64,000 nt of DNA from Nocardioides cynanchi (GCF_008761635.1 NZ_CP044344.1:3162001-3226000); one strand, 5' to 3'; positions 52,554-62,239 are shown, counted from the first letter of the stretch. Notes: generated by a model from the letters alone, not told the origin. Program-made: numbers and translations.

Positions 52554-52757
52554 ATGAGCCGCACCATGAAGCTGGTCGTCGGAGTCCTGCTGATCCTGGT
52601 GGGCGTGGTCTGGACCCTCCAGGGCCTCGACGTGATGGGCGGGTCCGGGATGAGCGGACACGCGGTCTGGGCTGTGATCGGCCCGGTCGTCGCGCTGGTC
52701 GGCGTCGTCCTGGTCGCGCGCAGCCGGCGCACTCCTCCGGCAGGCGCGGAGCGCTGA
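52554..52757 (+). CDS. Small two-span membrane protein
   Basis: The 67-residue protein has two helices (KLVVGVLLILVGVVWTLQGL and GHAVWAVIGPVVALVGVVLV) with a short loop between them. ATGs at 52554 and 52566 are both possible starts. It lies two bases before the hydrolase gene and is probably cotranscribed with it. No family function is known. Confidence 0.72.
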   Translation: MSRTMKLVVGVLLILVGVVWTLQGLDVMGGSGMSGHAVWAVIGPVVALVGVVLVARSRRTPPAGAER

Positions 52758-52759
52758 GC

Positions 52760-54148
52760 GTGAGCCGGCTCGACGACGCCATCGGCTGGGTGGAGCAGCA
52801 GCTGCCCGCCCTGCTCGAGGAGTACGACGTACCGGCCGCGGCCGTGGCGATCCTGGCCGAGGGCGAGGTCGCGGACTTCGCCGCCGGAGTGCTGAGCCGG
52901 TCCACCGGGGTCGAGGCGACGGCCGACTCGGTCTTCCAGATCGGCTCGATCACCAAGCTGTGGACCAGCACCCTGGTGATGCAGCTGGTCGACGAGGGCC
53001 TGGTCGACCTGGACGCTCCGGTCCGCGACTACCTGCCCGACTTCCGGATCGCCGACGAGAGTGCGGCGGCCACGATCACGGTGCGTCAGCTGCTCACCCA
53101 CACCTCCGGCTTCGAGGGCGACATCTTCACCGACACCGGCCGCGGCGACGACGCGGTCGAGAAGTACCTCGCCACCCTGCACGACGTGCCCCAGCTCTTC
53201 CCGCCCGGCGACCTCTGGTCCTACAACAACGCCGGCTTCGTGGTGCTGGGCCGACTGGTCGAGGTGCTCCGCGGCACGACGTACGACGCTTGCCTGCGCG
53301 AGCGGATCGTGGCCCCGCTGGGCCTCACCCAGGTCGCGCCGAGCCCCTACGAGGCGATCCTGCACCGGGCCGCCGTGGGTCACCTCGAGGCCGAGCCCGG
53401 CACCGGTTACGTGGCCGCGCCGGTCTGGGCGCTGGTGCGCTCCAACGCCCCGGCGGGCTCGATGCTGGCGATGACCGCGCGCGACCTGGTCGGCTTCGCG
53501 CGGATGCACCTCGCCGACGGCCAGTCTCCGGACGGTGCCCGCGTGCTCGCCGCAGGCACGGCTGCCCGGATGCGCGAGCAGCAGGTCGAGCTGCCCGACC
53601 TCGGCAACCTGGCCGCCTCGTGGGGTCTCGGGTTCGAGCGGTGGGAGACCTCCGACGGCCTGGTGGTCGGCCACGACGGCGGCACCATCGGTCAGGTCGC
53701 CTTCCTGCGGATCGTGCCGGAGGCCGATGTCGCGGTCGCGCTGCTCACCAACGGAGGGAACTCGGTCTCGCTCTACCGCGACGTGATGGGGCATCTGCTG
53801 GCCGAGCTGGCCGGCGTCCGCCTGCCGGCCCTCCCCGCCCCTCCCGCTGAGCCCGAGCCCGTGGACGCCGGTCGTTGGCTGGGCACCTACTCCTGCGACG
53901 TCGGCGACATCGTGGTCACCCAGGACGACGACGGCCGGGTCTGGGCGACCGAGACCCCGAAGGGGGTTGCCCTGGAGATGGGCGACGTCGAACGACGGTA
54001 CGAGCTGGTCCTGCTCCGCGACGACACCCTGATCCGGCGTGAGCCGGAGCTCGGCATGTACCGCGTCTACGCCTTCCTCGGCGACGACGGCTCAGACCAT
54101 GCGCTCTACGCCCACGTGGGCAGGGCGATCCGCCGCGCCACGGACTGA
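52760..54148 (+). CDS. Class C beta-lactamase-fold serine hydrolase
   Basis: The 462-residue enzyme has the SxxK nucleophile in GSITKLW, YxN in WSYNNAGFV and the GHDGGTIG segment in the KTG position. The catalytic domain ends near residue 360; a C-terminal lipocalin-like beta domain (GTYSCDVGDIVVTQDDDGR) follows. No signal peptide is present, so it is probably cytoplasmic, acting as an esterase or peptidase rather than a beta-lactamase. Confidence 0.88.
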   Translation: MSRLDDAIGWVEQQLPALLEEYDVPAAAVAILAEGEVADFAAGVLSRSTGVEATADSVFQIGSITKLWTSTLVMQLVDEGLVDLDAPVRDYLPDFRIADESAAATITVRQLLTHTSGFEGDIFTDTGRGDDAVEKYLATLHDVPQLFPPGDLWSYNNAGFVVLGRLVEVLRGTTYDACLRERIVAPLGLTQVAPSPYEAILHRAAVGHLEAEPGTGYVAAPVWALVRSNAPAGSMLAMTARDLVGFARMHLADGQSPDGARVLAAGTAARMREQQVELPDLGNLAASWGLGFERWETSDGLVVGHDGGTIGQVAFLRIVPEADVAVALLTNGGNSVSLYRDVMGHLLAELAGVRLPALPAPPAEPEPVDAGRWLGTYSCDVGDIVVTQDDDGRVWATETPKGVALEMGDVERRYELVLLRDDTLIRREPELGMYRVYAFLGDDGSDHALYAHVGRAIRRATD

Positions 54149-54293
54149 TCCGCTCGGCCCAGGCGACCTGACGGCAAAGGCCAGGTGACGTACGGCACCT
54201 GCGCGTGACCCAACCGGTTCGGGCCCTGGACCGAATGACCAGTGTTCAGGCGCCGTTCCGGCGCCCCACCCCAGTCTCGCCAATCGCCAGAGG

Positions 54294-54974
54294 ATGAGTG
54301 ACTTCGTCATGCCCACCACCACCTTCACCAGTTCCAGTGCCAAGCGCCGCATCGCCGGGCTCGCCGGCATCGTCATGCTCGCGGTACCGCTCGCTGCCTG
54401 CGGCAGCAGCAGCCCGTCGGGTGCGCCGCAGCCGATCGCCCGCGTCGACTCGCTGACCGGCAACACCACCGCGATCGCCCTGGACAAGGGCTTCACCGAC
54501 GCCCTGACCTCGCTCAGCGTGGCTCCCGGCGTGGTCGGCACGGCCAAGCTCGAGAGCGGTTCGGTGGTCTTCCCGATCACCGGCGGCAGCGTCCGCGTCT
54601 TCAAGAAGGGCGAGGTCGTCCCCTACGTGATCGGCGAGATCCAGCACGAGGGATCCGGGCTGTCGCTGACCGCTGACGGCACCGTCGTGAAGCTGACCAA
54701 CTTCAACGTCGACCCGGGCGCGCAGCGGGTGTACGGCGACGTGACCGTGAACGGGAAGGTTGCAGCGACCAGCGCCTACCTCTTCACCCTGGACGGAGCG
54801 ACCCTGAAGCCGCTCACGACCTCGGGCAACACGGCCACCCTGACCGGCACCAAGGTGGAGATCTCTCCGGTCGCCGCCCCGCTGCTGGACACGACGTTCG
54901 GCACGACCGCGGTCAAGCCCGGCCTGCTCGTCGGCATCGCGACCATCACGGTCAACACCACGCCCGGCAAGTAG
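54294..54974 (+). CDS. Lipoprotein of unknown function
   Basis: The 226-residue protein has a signal peptide with lipobox LAAC after KRRIAGLAGIVMLAVP. The mature part is beta-rich, with a repeated style of short strands (SVVFPITGGSVRVFKKGE, then TVVKLTNFNVDPGAQRVYGDVTVNG). A strong terminator follows the gene. No family is recognised. Confidence 0.72.
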   Translation: MSDFVMPTTTFTSSSAKRRIAGLAGIVMLAVPLAACGSSSPSGAPQPIARVDSLTGNTTAIALDKGFTDALTSLSVAPGVVGTAKLESGSVVFPITGGSVRVFKKGEVVPYVIGEIQHEGSGLSLTADGTVVKLTNFNVDPGAQRVYGDVTVNGKVAATSAYLFTLDGATLKPLTTSGNTATLTGTKVEISPVAAPLLDTTFGTTAVKPGLLVGIATITVNTTPGK

Positions 54975-54997
54975 CGCTCGCAGCCAACGCATCGTCA

Positions 54998-55030
54998 CGA
55001 GGCCCGCCGGCAACCCGCCGGCGGGCCTCG
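54998..55030 (+). terminator. Intrinsic terminator
   Basis: CGAGGCCCGCCGG and CCGGCGGGCCTCG form a perfect 13-bp stem with a seven-base loop, 23 bases after the lipoprotein stop. The T run is short, as is usual in actinobacteria. Confidence 0.85.
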
Positions 55031-55043
55031 TTGTGCGCCCATC

Positions 55044-55061
55044 TGCAACTCGAAAGTTGCA
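55044..55061. promoter_or_regulatory. Inverted repeat 1 before SRPBCC gene
   Basis: TGCAACT-CGAA-AGTTGCA is a perfect 7-bp inverted repeat with a four-base spacer. It is the first of two identical arm pairs and a likely repressor site. Confidence 0.75.
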
Positions 55062-55077
55062 ATAGGTGGAGAGGTTG

Positions 55078-55095
55078 TGCAACTCTTGAGTTGCA
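55078..55095. promoter_or_regulatory. Inverted repeat 2 before SRPBCC gene
   Basis: TGCAACT-CTTG-AGTTGCA has the same arms as inverted repeat 1, 34 bases (about three helical turns) further on. It ends 32 bases before the ATG. Confidence 0.75.
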
Positions 55096-55127
55096 GGTAT
55101 TCCTCACCACCGAAAGCAGGCACGACC

Positions 55128-55610
55128 ATGGACGAGCACAGCTTCACCACCACCCTCTCCGTCGCGGCGAGCCCCGCCGAGACCTTCGCCGCGATCAACG
55201 ACGTCCGCGGATGGTGGTCGCGCGACGTCGACGGGATCACCGACGAGGTGGGCGCGGAGTTCGACTACCGCGGCAACCAGGACGGCGTGAACCTCCATCG
55301 CGCCCTGATCCGGGTCACCGACCTGGTGCCGGGCGAGCGGGTGGTCTGGCACGTCGTGGACAACTGGATGGCCTTCATCGACGACCAGCGCGAGTGGACC
55401 GACACCCGGATCGTCTTCGAGATCACGCCGACGGCGGAGGGGTCGGAGATCCGGTTCAGCCACCTCGGGCTGGTGCCGTCGTACGAGTGCCACGACGTGT
55501 GCGTGGACGCGTGGACATTCTTCGTCCAGGTCAGTCTGCGTGACCTGATCGGCACCGGCCGCGGCGAGCCGATGGAGCGGCTGGCGTCGGCTCAGCCAAC
55601 GGCGTCCTGA
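55128..55610 (+). CDS. SRPBCC/AHSA1-like protein
   Basis: The 160-residue protein has the helix-grip pattern of SRPBCC proteins: LSVAASPAETFAAINDVRGWW, EFDYRGNQDGVN and RIVFEITPTAEGSEIRFSHLGL. Such proteins often lie beside an ArsR-type repressor; here there is none, only two strong operators. Its 3' end overlaps the convergent flavoprotein gene by 19 bases. Confidence 0.85.
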   Translation: MDEHSFTTTLSVAASPAETFAAINDVRGWWSRDVDGITDEVGAEFDYRGNQDGVNLHRALIRVTDLVPGERVVWHVVDNWMAFIDDQREWTDTRIVFEITPTAEGSEIRFSHLGLVPSYECHDVCVDAWTFFVQVSLRDLIGTGRGEPMERLASAQPTAS

Positions 55611-56980
55611 CCGTCGATCCCGGTCAGCGCGGCGAGCCGGGCGACTCCGGCCGGGGCGTGGGTCCGCAGCCGCGTCAGCGCGGCGACCACCTCGGGAGAG
55701 TCGCTGAGTGCCGGCGGGACGCGTGCCGGGTTGATCGCGACGCTGTCGGCCCAGGCCTTGATGTCCGGCTCCGCTCCGAACGAGGAGGTGGCTCGGGTGC
55801 CCCTGACGTTCATCTTCGCCCAGTCCGCGAGGGTGTTGCCGAAGCGGGACGGCGGGCACAGCCGGTTCTTCTCCGCGTCGTCGGTGCGCGTCGCCTCGAC
55901 GTACCCGGTCACGGCCGCGCCGAAGCAGGGGAAGCCTGCGCGGACCGGTTGCACAGTGATCGACTCGGGGGTCCAGACCGGGAGCAGCGGCGGGTTGCGG
56001 AGCCCGGAGGCAGCGCAGTGGACGACGACCGCGTCGGCGGCGAGGTCGACCGTGCCCCGGTCGAGGGTGAGCCGGCCCGGATCGACACGACGCACGTGTC
56101 CGAGGCGGACGACGCGCTCGATGCTCCGGAGCCTCTCCAGCTCCCACTGGCCGAGCGTGGGCGCTCTGGCCATCGTCGGGGTCACGGTCGGGTCGATCCG
56201 GATCATGACCCCGGCGCCCTCGAGGCGGAGGAAAACGTCGTCGAGGGTCGACCCCTCCGCCGCGGCCTGCATCATGTCCGCGGCCATGCCGAGGAACACC
56301 GCAGGGTCGGGCTGCACCACCGCTCGGTTGAGCATCCACGGGTCGCGCGGCCGCACCCAGCAGATCCGGTCGGGGTCGACGCCGCGCGTCAGCAGCCAGA
56401 CGTTGGCGTCGGTCGCGGTCTTGCCCGAGCCGACGACGACGTACTCCTGGGGCGCCTCCTCGAGCCTCGGCAGCTCGTTGACGGGGATCACCCGGGCACC
56501 GCCGCCCACGTCGAACGGCGGCGGGGTGTGCGCCGGGATGTCGGGGGAGAGATAGCGGGCATCGACGATCCGGCAGTGCTCCGGCACCTCGAAGCGCTGC
56601 CCCGAGATCCTCGAGACGACCTGGCGGTCACCGGCGTACTCGGTGCCGGGGAAGAACTCGACCCGGCCGGTCCCGACCATCCGGTCGGTCAGCACCTGCC
56701 CGTAGTACGCACAGATCTCCGAGACGGTCGCCCGTTCGGACAGGCCCGCCTCCGGACCGCGCTGCTGGATCCGCCCACCACCCAGGACCGTCGACGCGAC
56801 CCCGTAGAAGGACGACGCCTGGTGCAGCTGGACGAACGGATAGGCGTCGAGCCAGTGCCCCCCGACGCTGTGCCTCCGGTCGACCAGGGCGACGTGCACG
56901 TCGGCGTGGTCGATCAGGGCGTCGGTGAAGGCCATCCCTGCTGCGCCGGCTCCCACCACGAGGTAGTCGGCTTCGATCAT
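55592..56980 (-). CDS. FAD/NAD(P)-binding flavoprotein (monooxygenase-like)
   Basis: The 462-residue protein has an N-terminal FAD site, YLVVGAGAAGMAFTDALI, and a second nucleotide site, YVVVGSGKTATDANVWLL, as in flavin-dependent monooxygenases and oxidoreductases. GAGGTGACC precedes the ATG at 56980. The FMO fingerprint is not clear, so the substrate and exact reaction remain unknown. Confidence 0.8.
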   Translation of the reverse strand: MIEADYLVVGAGAAGMAFTDALIDHADVHVALVDRRHSVGGHWLDAYPFVQLHQASSFYGVASTVLGGGRIQQRGPEAGLSERATVSEICAYYGQVLTDRMVGTGRVEFFPGTEYAGDRQVVSRISGQRFEVPEHCRIVDARYLSPDIPAHTPPPFDVGGGARVIPVNELPRLEEAPQEYVVVGSGKTATDANVWLLTRGVDPDRICWVRPRDPWMLNRAVVQPDPAVFLGMAADMMQAAAEGSTLDDVFLRLEGAGVMIRIDPTVTPTMARAPTLGQWELERLRSIERVVRLGHVRRVDPGRLTLDRGTVDLAADAVVVHCAASGLRNPPLLPVWTPESITVQPVRAGFPCFGAAVTGYVEATRTDDAEKNRLCPPSRFGNTLADWAKMNVRGTRATSSFGAEPDIKAWADSVAINPARVPPALSDSPEVVAALTRLRTHAPAGVARLAALTGIDGQDAVG

Positions 56981-57156
56981 GCGGGTCACCTCGACAGCCA
57001 ACCATGCCCGGGTACGACGCGCACGAGATGACCTCGGCCGGGACGGGTCGGGACCATGAGCCCTGTCCGGCTCCCGCGTGCGGAGCGACGATGGAGACGA
57101 ACCCGGGCAGTCGGCCTGGTGCCTGCCTGCCCGGTCGAACCCGAGGAGGTCGCACG

Positions 57157-57432
57157 ATGAGCACGATGCTGGACAAGCCCGAGGTCACCGAGGCACGGAT
57201 CGTCGGCCGCCAGGGCCTGATGATGCGGCCGCAGCTGTGGGGTGCCGTCGCGATCGCAGTCATGTGGGTCGCGGTGCTTTTCGTGAGCGTGTACGGCGGG
57301 GACGTCACCAGCGTGAGCACCGGCGCACAGTCGACGACCATCCCGTCGGCCGTCTTCGTCTCCTTCTTCGCCTTCCTCGCCACGGTGTCGGTCGCCAAAC
57401 GCGCCTTCCGCGCCGGGGACCAGGCGAGCTGA
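57157..57432 (+). CDS. Small two-span membrane protein
   Basis: The 91-residue protein has two helices (LWGAVAIAVMWVAVLFVSVYGG and AVFVSFFAFLATVSVAKRAF) around a short Ser/Thr-rich loop. GAGGAGG precedes the ATG. It is followed at once by another small membrane gene. Unknown function. Confidence 0.75.
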   Translation: MSTMLDKPEVTEARIVGRQGLMMRPQLWGAVAIAVMWVAVLFVSVYGGDVTSVSTGAQSTTIPSAVFVSFFAFLATVSVAKRAFRAGDQAS

Positions 57433-57444
57433 GCGGACATCCCG

Positions 57445-57915
57445 ATGTCTGCGCCCTCGCGGCGGCGCACCGTGACCCACCGCCCCGGTGGTGCCGGGCC
57501 TCGGGGCCACACCGCGATCCTGGTCGTGGCGGTGCTGAACGCCGTGGCGGCCGCCGGTGGGGCGTGGGGCCTGGCATCCGGTGCGATCGGCATCGGCCCG
57601 CGGCTGGAGGCCCGGCTGCCGTGGCACAGCCCGACGCTCGGCGGCATCGCGCTGCTGCTGCTGGTGGCGGTCCCGAACGCGGTGCTGGCCGGGCTCGCCT
57701 GGGGCGGCGACCGTCGTACCGGGCCGGTTTCCGTGGCGACCGGAGCCCTGCTGGTCGGGTGGATCGTCGTGGAGCTGGCGTTCCTGCGCGAGCTCAGCTT
57801 CTTCCACCCGCTCTACGTCTCGGTCGGGCTGCTGCTGGTCTGGCTGGGGCGGCGCGCATCTCCTCCCGCACGACTGTCGGGGTGGGACAGCGAGCAGACG
57901 GGTCCGGCTGGCTAG
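57445..57915 (+). CDS. Four-span membrane protein
   Basis: The 156-residue protein has four predicted helices and basic ends. It lies 12 bases after the previous small membrane gene, so they are probably one operon. It overlaps the convergent methyltransferase gene by four bases. No family is recognised. Confidence 0.72.
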   Translation: MSAPSRRRTVTHRPGGAGPRGHTAILVVAVLNAVAAAGGAWGLASGAIGIGPRLEARLPWHSPTLGGIALLLLVAVPNAVLAGLAWGGDRRTGPVSVATGALLVGWIVVELAFLRELSFFHPLYVSVGLLLVWLGRRASPPARLSGWDSEQTGPAG

Positions 57916-58955
57916 AGCTCCGCGCGCAGGAGGGCGGCGGCGCCGGCCATCGCCCGCATCTTGCCCTCGGCGCTGGCGCGGGGGAGATACTTCATCCCGC
58001 AGTCGGTGGCGATGGTGATCCGCTCCGGCGTGGTGAACGGAAAGGCGCGGCGGACCCGGGCGGCGACGGTCTCCACGGTCTCGACCTCGTCGTCGGAGAG
58101 GTCGATCACGCCCAGGATGACGGTCTTGTCCGCCAGGTCGGCGAGCACTCCCAGGTCGAGGTTGGACTGGGCGGTCTCGATCGAGATCTGGTCGGCCGAG
58201 CAGCCGGCCAGCTCGGGCAGGAACGAGTAGCCCTCGGGGCGCTCGTGGATGATCGCGGCGTAGCCGAAGCAGAGGTGCACGGCGGTGGTGCCGGTGACAC
58301 CGTCGAGGGCCGCCTGGAGCGCGGCCAGGCCGTAGTCGCGCGCGGCGTCGGGCCGTGCCTGCAGGTAGGGCTCGTCGATCTGCACGATGTCCGCGCCGGC
58401 GGCGTGCAGGTCCTTGATCTCGGCGTTGACCGCGGCGGCGTAGGCCATCGCGGCCGACTCGAGGTCGGGGTAGTGGTCGTTCTGCGCCTGCTGCGACATC
58501 GTGAACGGCCCGGGCACGGTCATCTTGATCGGGTGGTCGGTGTGGGCCCGCAGGAACCTCACGTCGTCGACCTCGATCGGTCGTGGGCGCACGATCGGGC
58601 CGGCGATCCGCGGCACCGGGTTGGGGTGGCCGCTGCGGTCCAGCGCCTCCCCGGGGTTGTCGATGTCGACCCCCTCGAGCGCGGTGGCGAAGTGGTTGGA
58701 GTAGGACTCGCGCCGCATCTCGCCGTCGGTGATGATGTCGATCCCTGCCTCCTCCTGGGCGCGGATCGCCAGCAGGGTGGCGTCGTCCTGTGCCTGCTGG
58801 AGGTGCTCGGGAGCCACTCGCCACAGCTCGCGTGCCCGGACCCGCGGCGGGAAGCGTCCGGCCAGCTTGGCGCGGTCGATCAGCCAGTCCGGCTGGGCGT
58901 AGCTGCCCACCAGCGAGGTCGGCAGCAGGGGCGGGCGGGACGTCGTCGTGGTCAC
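57912..58955 (-). CDS. MetE C-terminal-type methyltransferase (cobalamin-independent)
   Basis: The 347-residue protein corresponds to the C-terminal catalytic half of cobalamin-independent methionine synthase: TSLVGSYAQPDWLI at the start, ITDGEMRRESY, IDEPYLQARPD, the zinc ligands in HLCFGYA and TDCGMKYL. It lacks the N-terminal half of MetE, as in the short archaeal and actinobacterial family. The methyl donor may be a methyl-corrinoid protein or a methyltetrahydrofolate. GTG at 58955 is the likely start. Confidence 0.87.
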   Translation of the reverse strand: MTTTTSRPPLLPTSLVGSYAQPDWLIDRAKLAGRFPPRVRARELWRVAPEHLQQAQDDATLLAIRAQEEAGIDIITDGEMRRESYSNHFATALEGVDIDNPGEALDRSGHPNPVPRIAGPIVRPRPIEVDDVRFLRAHTDHPIKMTVPGPFTMSQQAQNDHYPDLESAAMAYAAAVNAEIKDLHAAGADIVQIDEPYLQARPDAARDYGLAALQAALDGVTGTTAVHLCFGYAAIIHERPEGYSFLPELAGCSADQISIETAQSNLDLGVLADLADKTVILGVIDLSDDEVETVETVAARVRRAFPFTTPERITIATDCGMKYLPRASAEGKMRAMAGAAALLRAEL

Positions 58956-58994
58956 CCGTCGGACCCTACTTCCCCGGGCGCGGGACACTGAGGC

Positions 58995-59917
58995 ATGACC
59001 GGAACGACGCGGGTGCTGGTGGTGGGGCTGGGCACGATCGCCCGCACCCACCTCGGCGCGTTGTCGCGACGGCCGGACGTCCGGGTCGTGGCCGGCGTGG
59101 ACCCGGCCCTGCCGACGCTGGACCTCCCGGTGTACGCGAGCCTCGACGCAGGTCTGGAGGCCGAGCCGGATCCCGACCTGGTGGTGATCGCGACGCCGAC
59201 CGAGACCCACGTCCGGCTGGTCCGCGAGGTGGCGGACCGGACCGACGCGCTGGTGCTCTCCGAGAAGCCCTTGGCCACCGGCCCGGCCGAGCTCGACACC
59301 CTCGCCGACATCGCCGACCGGGTCCGCGTCGCCCACCACTTCGCGTTCTCCCCGGAGGTGGAGTGGGCCCTGCGGCACGTCCGCGCCGCCGGCTGGCGGG
59401 ACCCGGTCGGCGTCGTCAGCACCTTCCACGACGCCTACGCCGGCCTGCCTGCCGTCCGGCTGGCGAGCCACGTCTCGTCGTGGGTCGACTCGGGCCCCAA
59501 CCAGCTCAGCCTTCTCGCGCCGTTCCTCGGACCGTGCCAGGTGGTGACGCACGACGACCGGACCGACCGCGCCGTGACCGTCCTCGACCACGGCTCCGGC
59601 CACACCCTGCTGACCTCGAACTGGCTGGCCGCGGACACCTCCAAGCAGACCGTGATCGAGTACGCCGACGGCCAGGTGCGGATGGACCACACCTCGATGA
59701 CCGCCAGCGTGCTGCGCGACGGGATGGTGGTCGAGCACGTCGGGTACGCCGGCTCGGACGCTCGCAAGGAGGCGCACTACCGCGGGCTGTACGACGTGCT
59801 CCTCACCGCCCCGGGCGACGAGCGTCTCGGCGTCCCGCTGGCCGCCGACATCGCCCGGCTGCTGGAGGCGGCGGCCTCCGCGCCGCCGGGCGCGACCCGC
59901 TGGTCCTCGATCCCTGA
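58995..59917 (+). CDS. Gfo/Idh/MocA-family oxidoreductase, frameshifted at the 3' end
   Basis: The protein starts with the Rossmann motif VLVVGLGTIARTHL, followed by the family EKP motif LVLSEKPLATGP and AHHFAFSPEV. It should oxidise or reduce a sugar or inositol-like substrate with NAD(P). In the sequence as given, the frame has no stop at the expected end and runs on, out of frame with the next genes, to 62333. One extra base near 59893-59898 (CCGGGC) would give an ending DPLVLDP and a stop at 59917. I annotate that corrected end. Confidence 0.75.
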
Positions 59918-59934
59918 CGCAACAGGGTGCCGGG

Positions 59935-60969
59935 GTGTGCGACCGTGTGCCGGTGCCCACGCCGATCGGTCCCGTCGACCGGTTCCAGCGCCGCCACCGG
60001 ATCCTGGGCCTCCCGATCGCCGTGGTCTACAAGTTCTTCGACGACCAGGGCGGCTATCTGGCGGTGGTGCTGACGCACTACGCACTGGTCGCGATCCTGC
60101 CGCTGCTGCTGATCGCGTCGTCGGTGCTCGGCTTCGTGCTCGAGGGCCATCCCGACCTGCAGCAGCAGATCCTGACCTCGGCACTCGCCCAGTTCCCGAT
60201 CGTCGGCGACCAGCTGGGACGCCCGGGCGGGCTGCGGGGCAGCACGTCGGCGATCGTGATCGGCAGCCTGGCCGCGACGTACGGCGCCGTGGGGCTCGGC
60301 CAGGCCGCGCACAACGCGGTCAGCACGGTCTGGGCGATCCCCCGCAACAGCCGGCTGAACCCGATCATCAGCCGGCTCCGGAGCCTGGTCTGGCTGGTCC
60401 TGGCCGGGCTCGCCCTGGTCTTCATCGCGGTGGTGAGCAGCCTGTCGGGCCAGGTGCAGCTCTTCGGCGTCGACCTCGGAGGCGACCTGCGCTGGGTCAT
60501 CCTGGGCGCGACGGTCCTGGTCACAGCAGCAGTGCTGGCGCTGATGATGCGGCTGTCGACACCCGAGCGGGAGCGGCTGCGCGACGTGGTCCCCGGCGCG
60601 CTGGTGATCGCGCTGCTCTGGCAGGGTCTCCAGGTGCTCGGGGGTGCCTACGTCTCGCACGTCATCGCCAACGCCAGTCAGATGAACAAGGTGTTCGCGG
60701 TCGTGCTCGGTCTGGTCGCCCTGCTCTACATCGCCAGCGTGATGGCGATGCTGGGCCTCGAGGTGAACGTCGTGATCGCCAAGCGCCTCTACCCCCGGGC
60801 CCTGCTCACGCCGTTCACCGACGCGGTCGAGCTCACCGACGCGGACCGCAGGGTCTACCGCGAGTACGCCCAGGCCCAGCGCCACAAGGGCTTCGAGCGG
60901 GTCCAGGTCACCTTCGACGACCCGCCCCAGCAGACCTCCGAGGATCCGAGCACCGACCCGGTCGACTGA
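59935..60969 (+). CDS. YihY/BrkB-family membrane protein
   Basis: The 344-residue protein has six membrane helices and the YihY pattern: FFDDQGGYLAVVLTHYALVAILPLLL, a helix pair around IIGSLAATYGAVG and the late MNKVFAVVLGLVALLYIASVMAMLGLEVN. The function of the family is not established. GTG at 59935 or 59947 is the start. It lies 17 bases after the corrected end of the preceding gene. Confidence 0.85.
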   Translation: MCDRVPVPTPIGPVDRFQRRHRILGLPIAVVYKFFDDQGGYLAVVLTHYALVAILPLLLIASSVLGFVLEGHPDLQQQILTSALAQFPIVGDQLGRPGGLRGSTSAIVIGSLAATYGAVGLGQAAHNAVSTVWAIPRNSRLNPIISRLRSLVWLVLAGLALVFIAVVSSLSGQVQLFGVDLGGDLRWVILGATVLVTAAVLALMMRLSTPERERLRDVVPGALVIALLWQGLQVLGGAYVSHVIANASQMNKVFAVVLGLVALLYIASVMAMLGLEVNVVIAKRLYPRALLTPFTDAVELTDADRRVYREYAQAQRHKGFERVQVTFDDPPQQTSEDPSTDPVD

Positions 60970-61101
60970 GGCTCAGCGCGCGTAGCGCCGGCAGCACCTC
61001 GCAGGCACAACGGCCGGGTGAGGGGGGTCTTTCGGTCATGGCCCGGGCGGAGGCGCGCCCCTTCACTGGAGGTACGACGTGTGAGAGGAGGGGCGCGGTC
61101 G

Positions 61102-62229
61102 ATGACCACGACGCCCGCTGGACCGACCCTGCCCCGCTCGGTGGACTACACCCAGCGGCCGATGCTGGTGTTCTGGGAGGTGACCCGCGCCTGCCTGCTG
61201 GCATGCCGGCACTGTCGGGCGTCGGCCGCCCGGGACCCGCTGCCGGGCGAGCTGACCGGCGCCGAGGGTCGGGCCCTGATCGAGCAGGTCGCCGCGTTCG
61301 GCCGACCGCACCCGATCCTCGTGCTCACCGGTGGCGACTGCCTGCTGCGGGAGGACGTCTTCGACATGGTGGCCTACGCCGACCGGCTCGGCATCCCGGT
61401 CGCGATGTCGCCGTCGGTGACCCCGATGCTGACCCCGGAGGCGATCACCCGGATGGTCGACGCCGGCGTGAAGGCCGTCTCGCTCAGCCTGGACGGTGCG
61501 ACCGCGGCCACGCACGACGGGGTGCGCGGCATCCCCGGCCACTTCGACCAGACGGTCCCGGCGATCCAGGCGCTGGTCGCGGCCGGGCTCAAGGTGCAGA
61601 TCAACACCACCGTGATGCAGGCCAACCTCGACGAGCTAGCCGACATCGCTGCCCTGATGGCCGAGACCGGCGTGGCGATCTGGGAGGTCTTCTTCCTGGT
61701 GCACGTCGGCCGTGGCACGGCCACAGGAGCGATCACCGCCACCGAGCACGAGTACGTGTGCCACTTCCTGTTCGACGCCTCGCACTACGGCTTCACCGTG
61801 CGCACGGTCGAGGCGCCGTTCTTCCGACGGGTGGTGGTGCAGCGCCGCGCGGGCGAGCCGGCGCCGGGCACCACGTCGTACCTCCGGATGCGCGGGCGGC
61901 TGGTCGAGCGTCTCGGCCCGCCGCAGGGCCGGTCGTCGGCGCACACGGTGTCCACGCGCGACGGCAAGGGGATCGTGTTCGTCAGCCACGACGGCGAGGT
62001 CTACCCGGCCGGCTTCCTGCCGCTGCCGCTGGGCTCGGTCCGCGACCGGCCCCTGGCCGAGATCTACCGCGAGAGCCCGGTGCTGCGCAGCATCCGGGCG
62101 GCGGAGTTCGGCGGCCGCTGCGGGCGGTGCGAGTACGCCGACCTGTGCGGCGGCTCACGAGCGAGGGCGTACGCCGACACCGGCGACCCGCTCGCCGAGG
62201 ACTCCGCCTGCGTCTACCAGCCCGTCTGA
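61102..62229 (+). CDS. Radical SAM/SPASM protein
   Basis: The 375-residue protein has the radical SAM cluster motif CLLACRHC, then VLTGGDCLLREDVF and a C-terminal SPASM-like Cys set (CGRCEYADLCGGSRAR to DSACVY). It resembles the TIGR04053-type actinobacterial group, related to PqqE and haem-biosynthesis radical SAM enzymes. No peptide substrate gene is visible. It is convergent with a truncated hemoglobin gene ten bases away. AGGAGGGG lies before the ATG at 61102. Confidence 0.88.
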   Translation: MTTTPAGPTLPRSVDYTQRPMLVFWEVTRACLLACRHCRASAARDPLPGELTGAEGRALIEQVAAFGRPHPILVLTGGDCLLREDVFDMVAYADRLGIPVAMSPSVTPMLTPEAITRMVDAGVKAVSLSLDGATAATHDGVRGIPGHFDQTVPAIQALVAAGLKVQINTTVMQANLDELADIAALMAETGVAIWEVFFLVHVGRGTATGAITATEHEYVCHFLFDASHYGFTVRTVEAPFFRRVVVQRRAGEPAPGTTSYLRMRGRLVERLGPPQGRSSAHTVSTRDGKGIVFVSHDGEVYPAGFLPLPLGSVRDRPLAEIYRESPVLRSIRAAEFGGRCGRCEYADLCGGSRARAYADTGDPLAEDSACVYQPV

Positions 62230-62239
62230 CCGGCCCCGG

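Noticed and set aside
55592..55610. Overlap of SRPBCC and flavoprotein genes as a sign of error
   Set aside because: Short convergent overlaps of this kind occur several times in the window and both proteins have normal ends.
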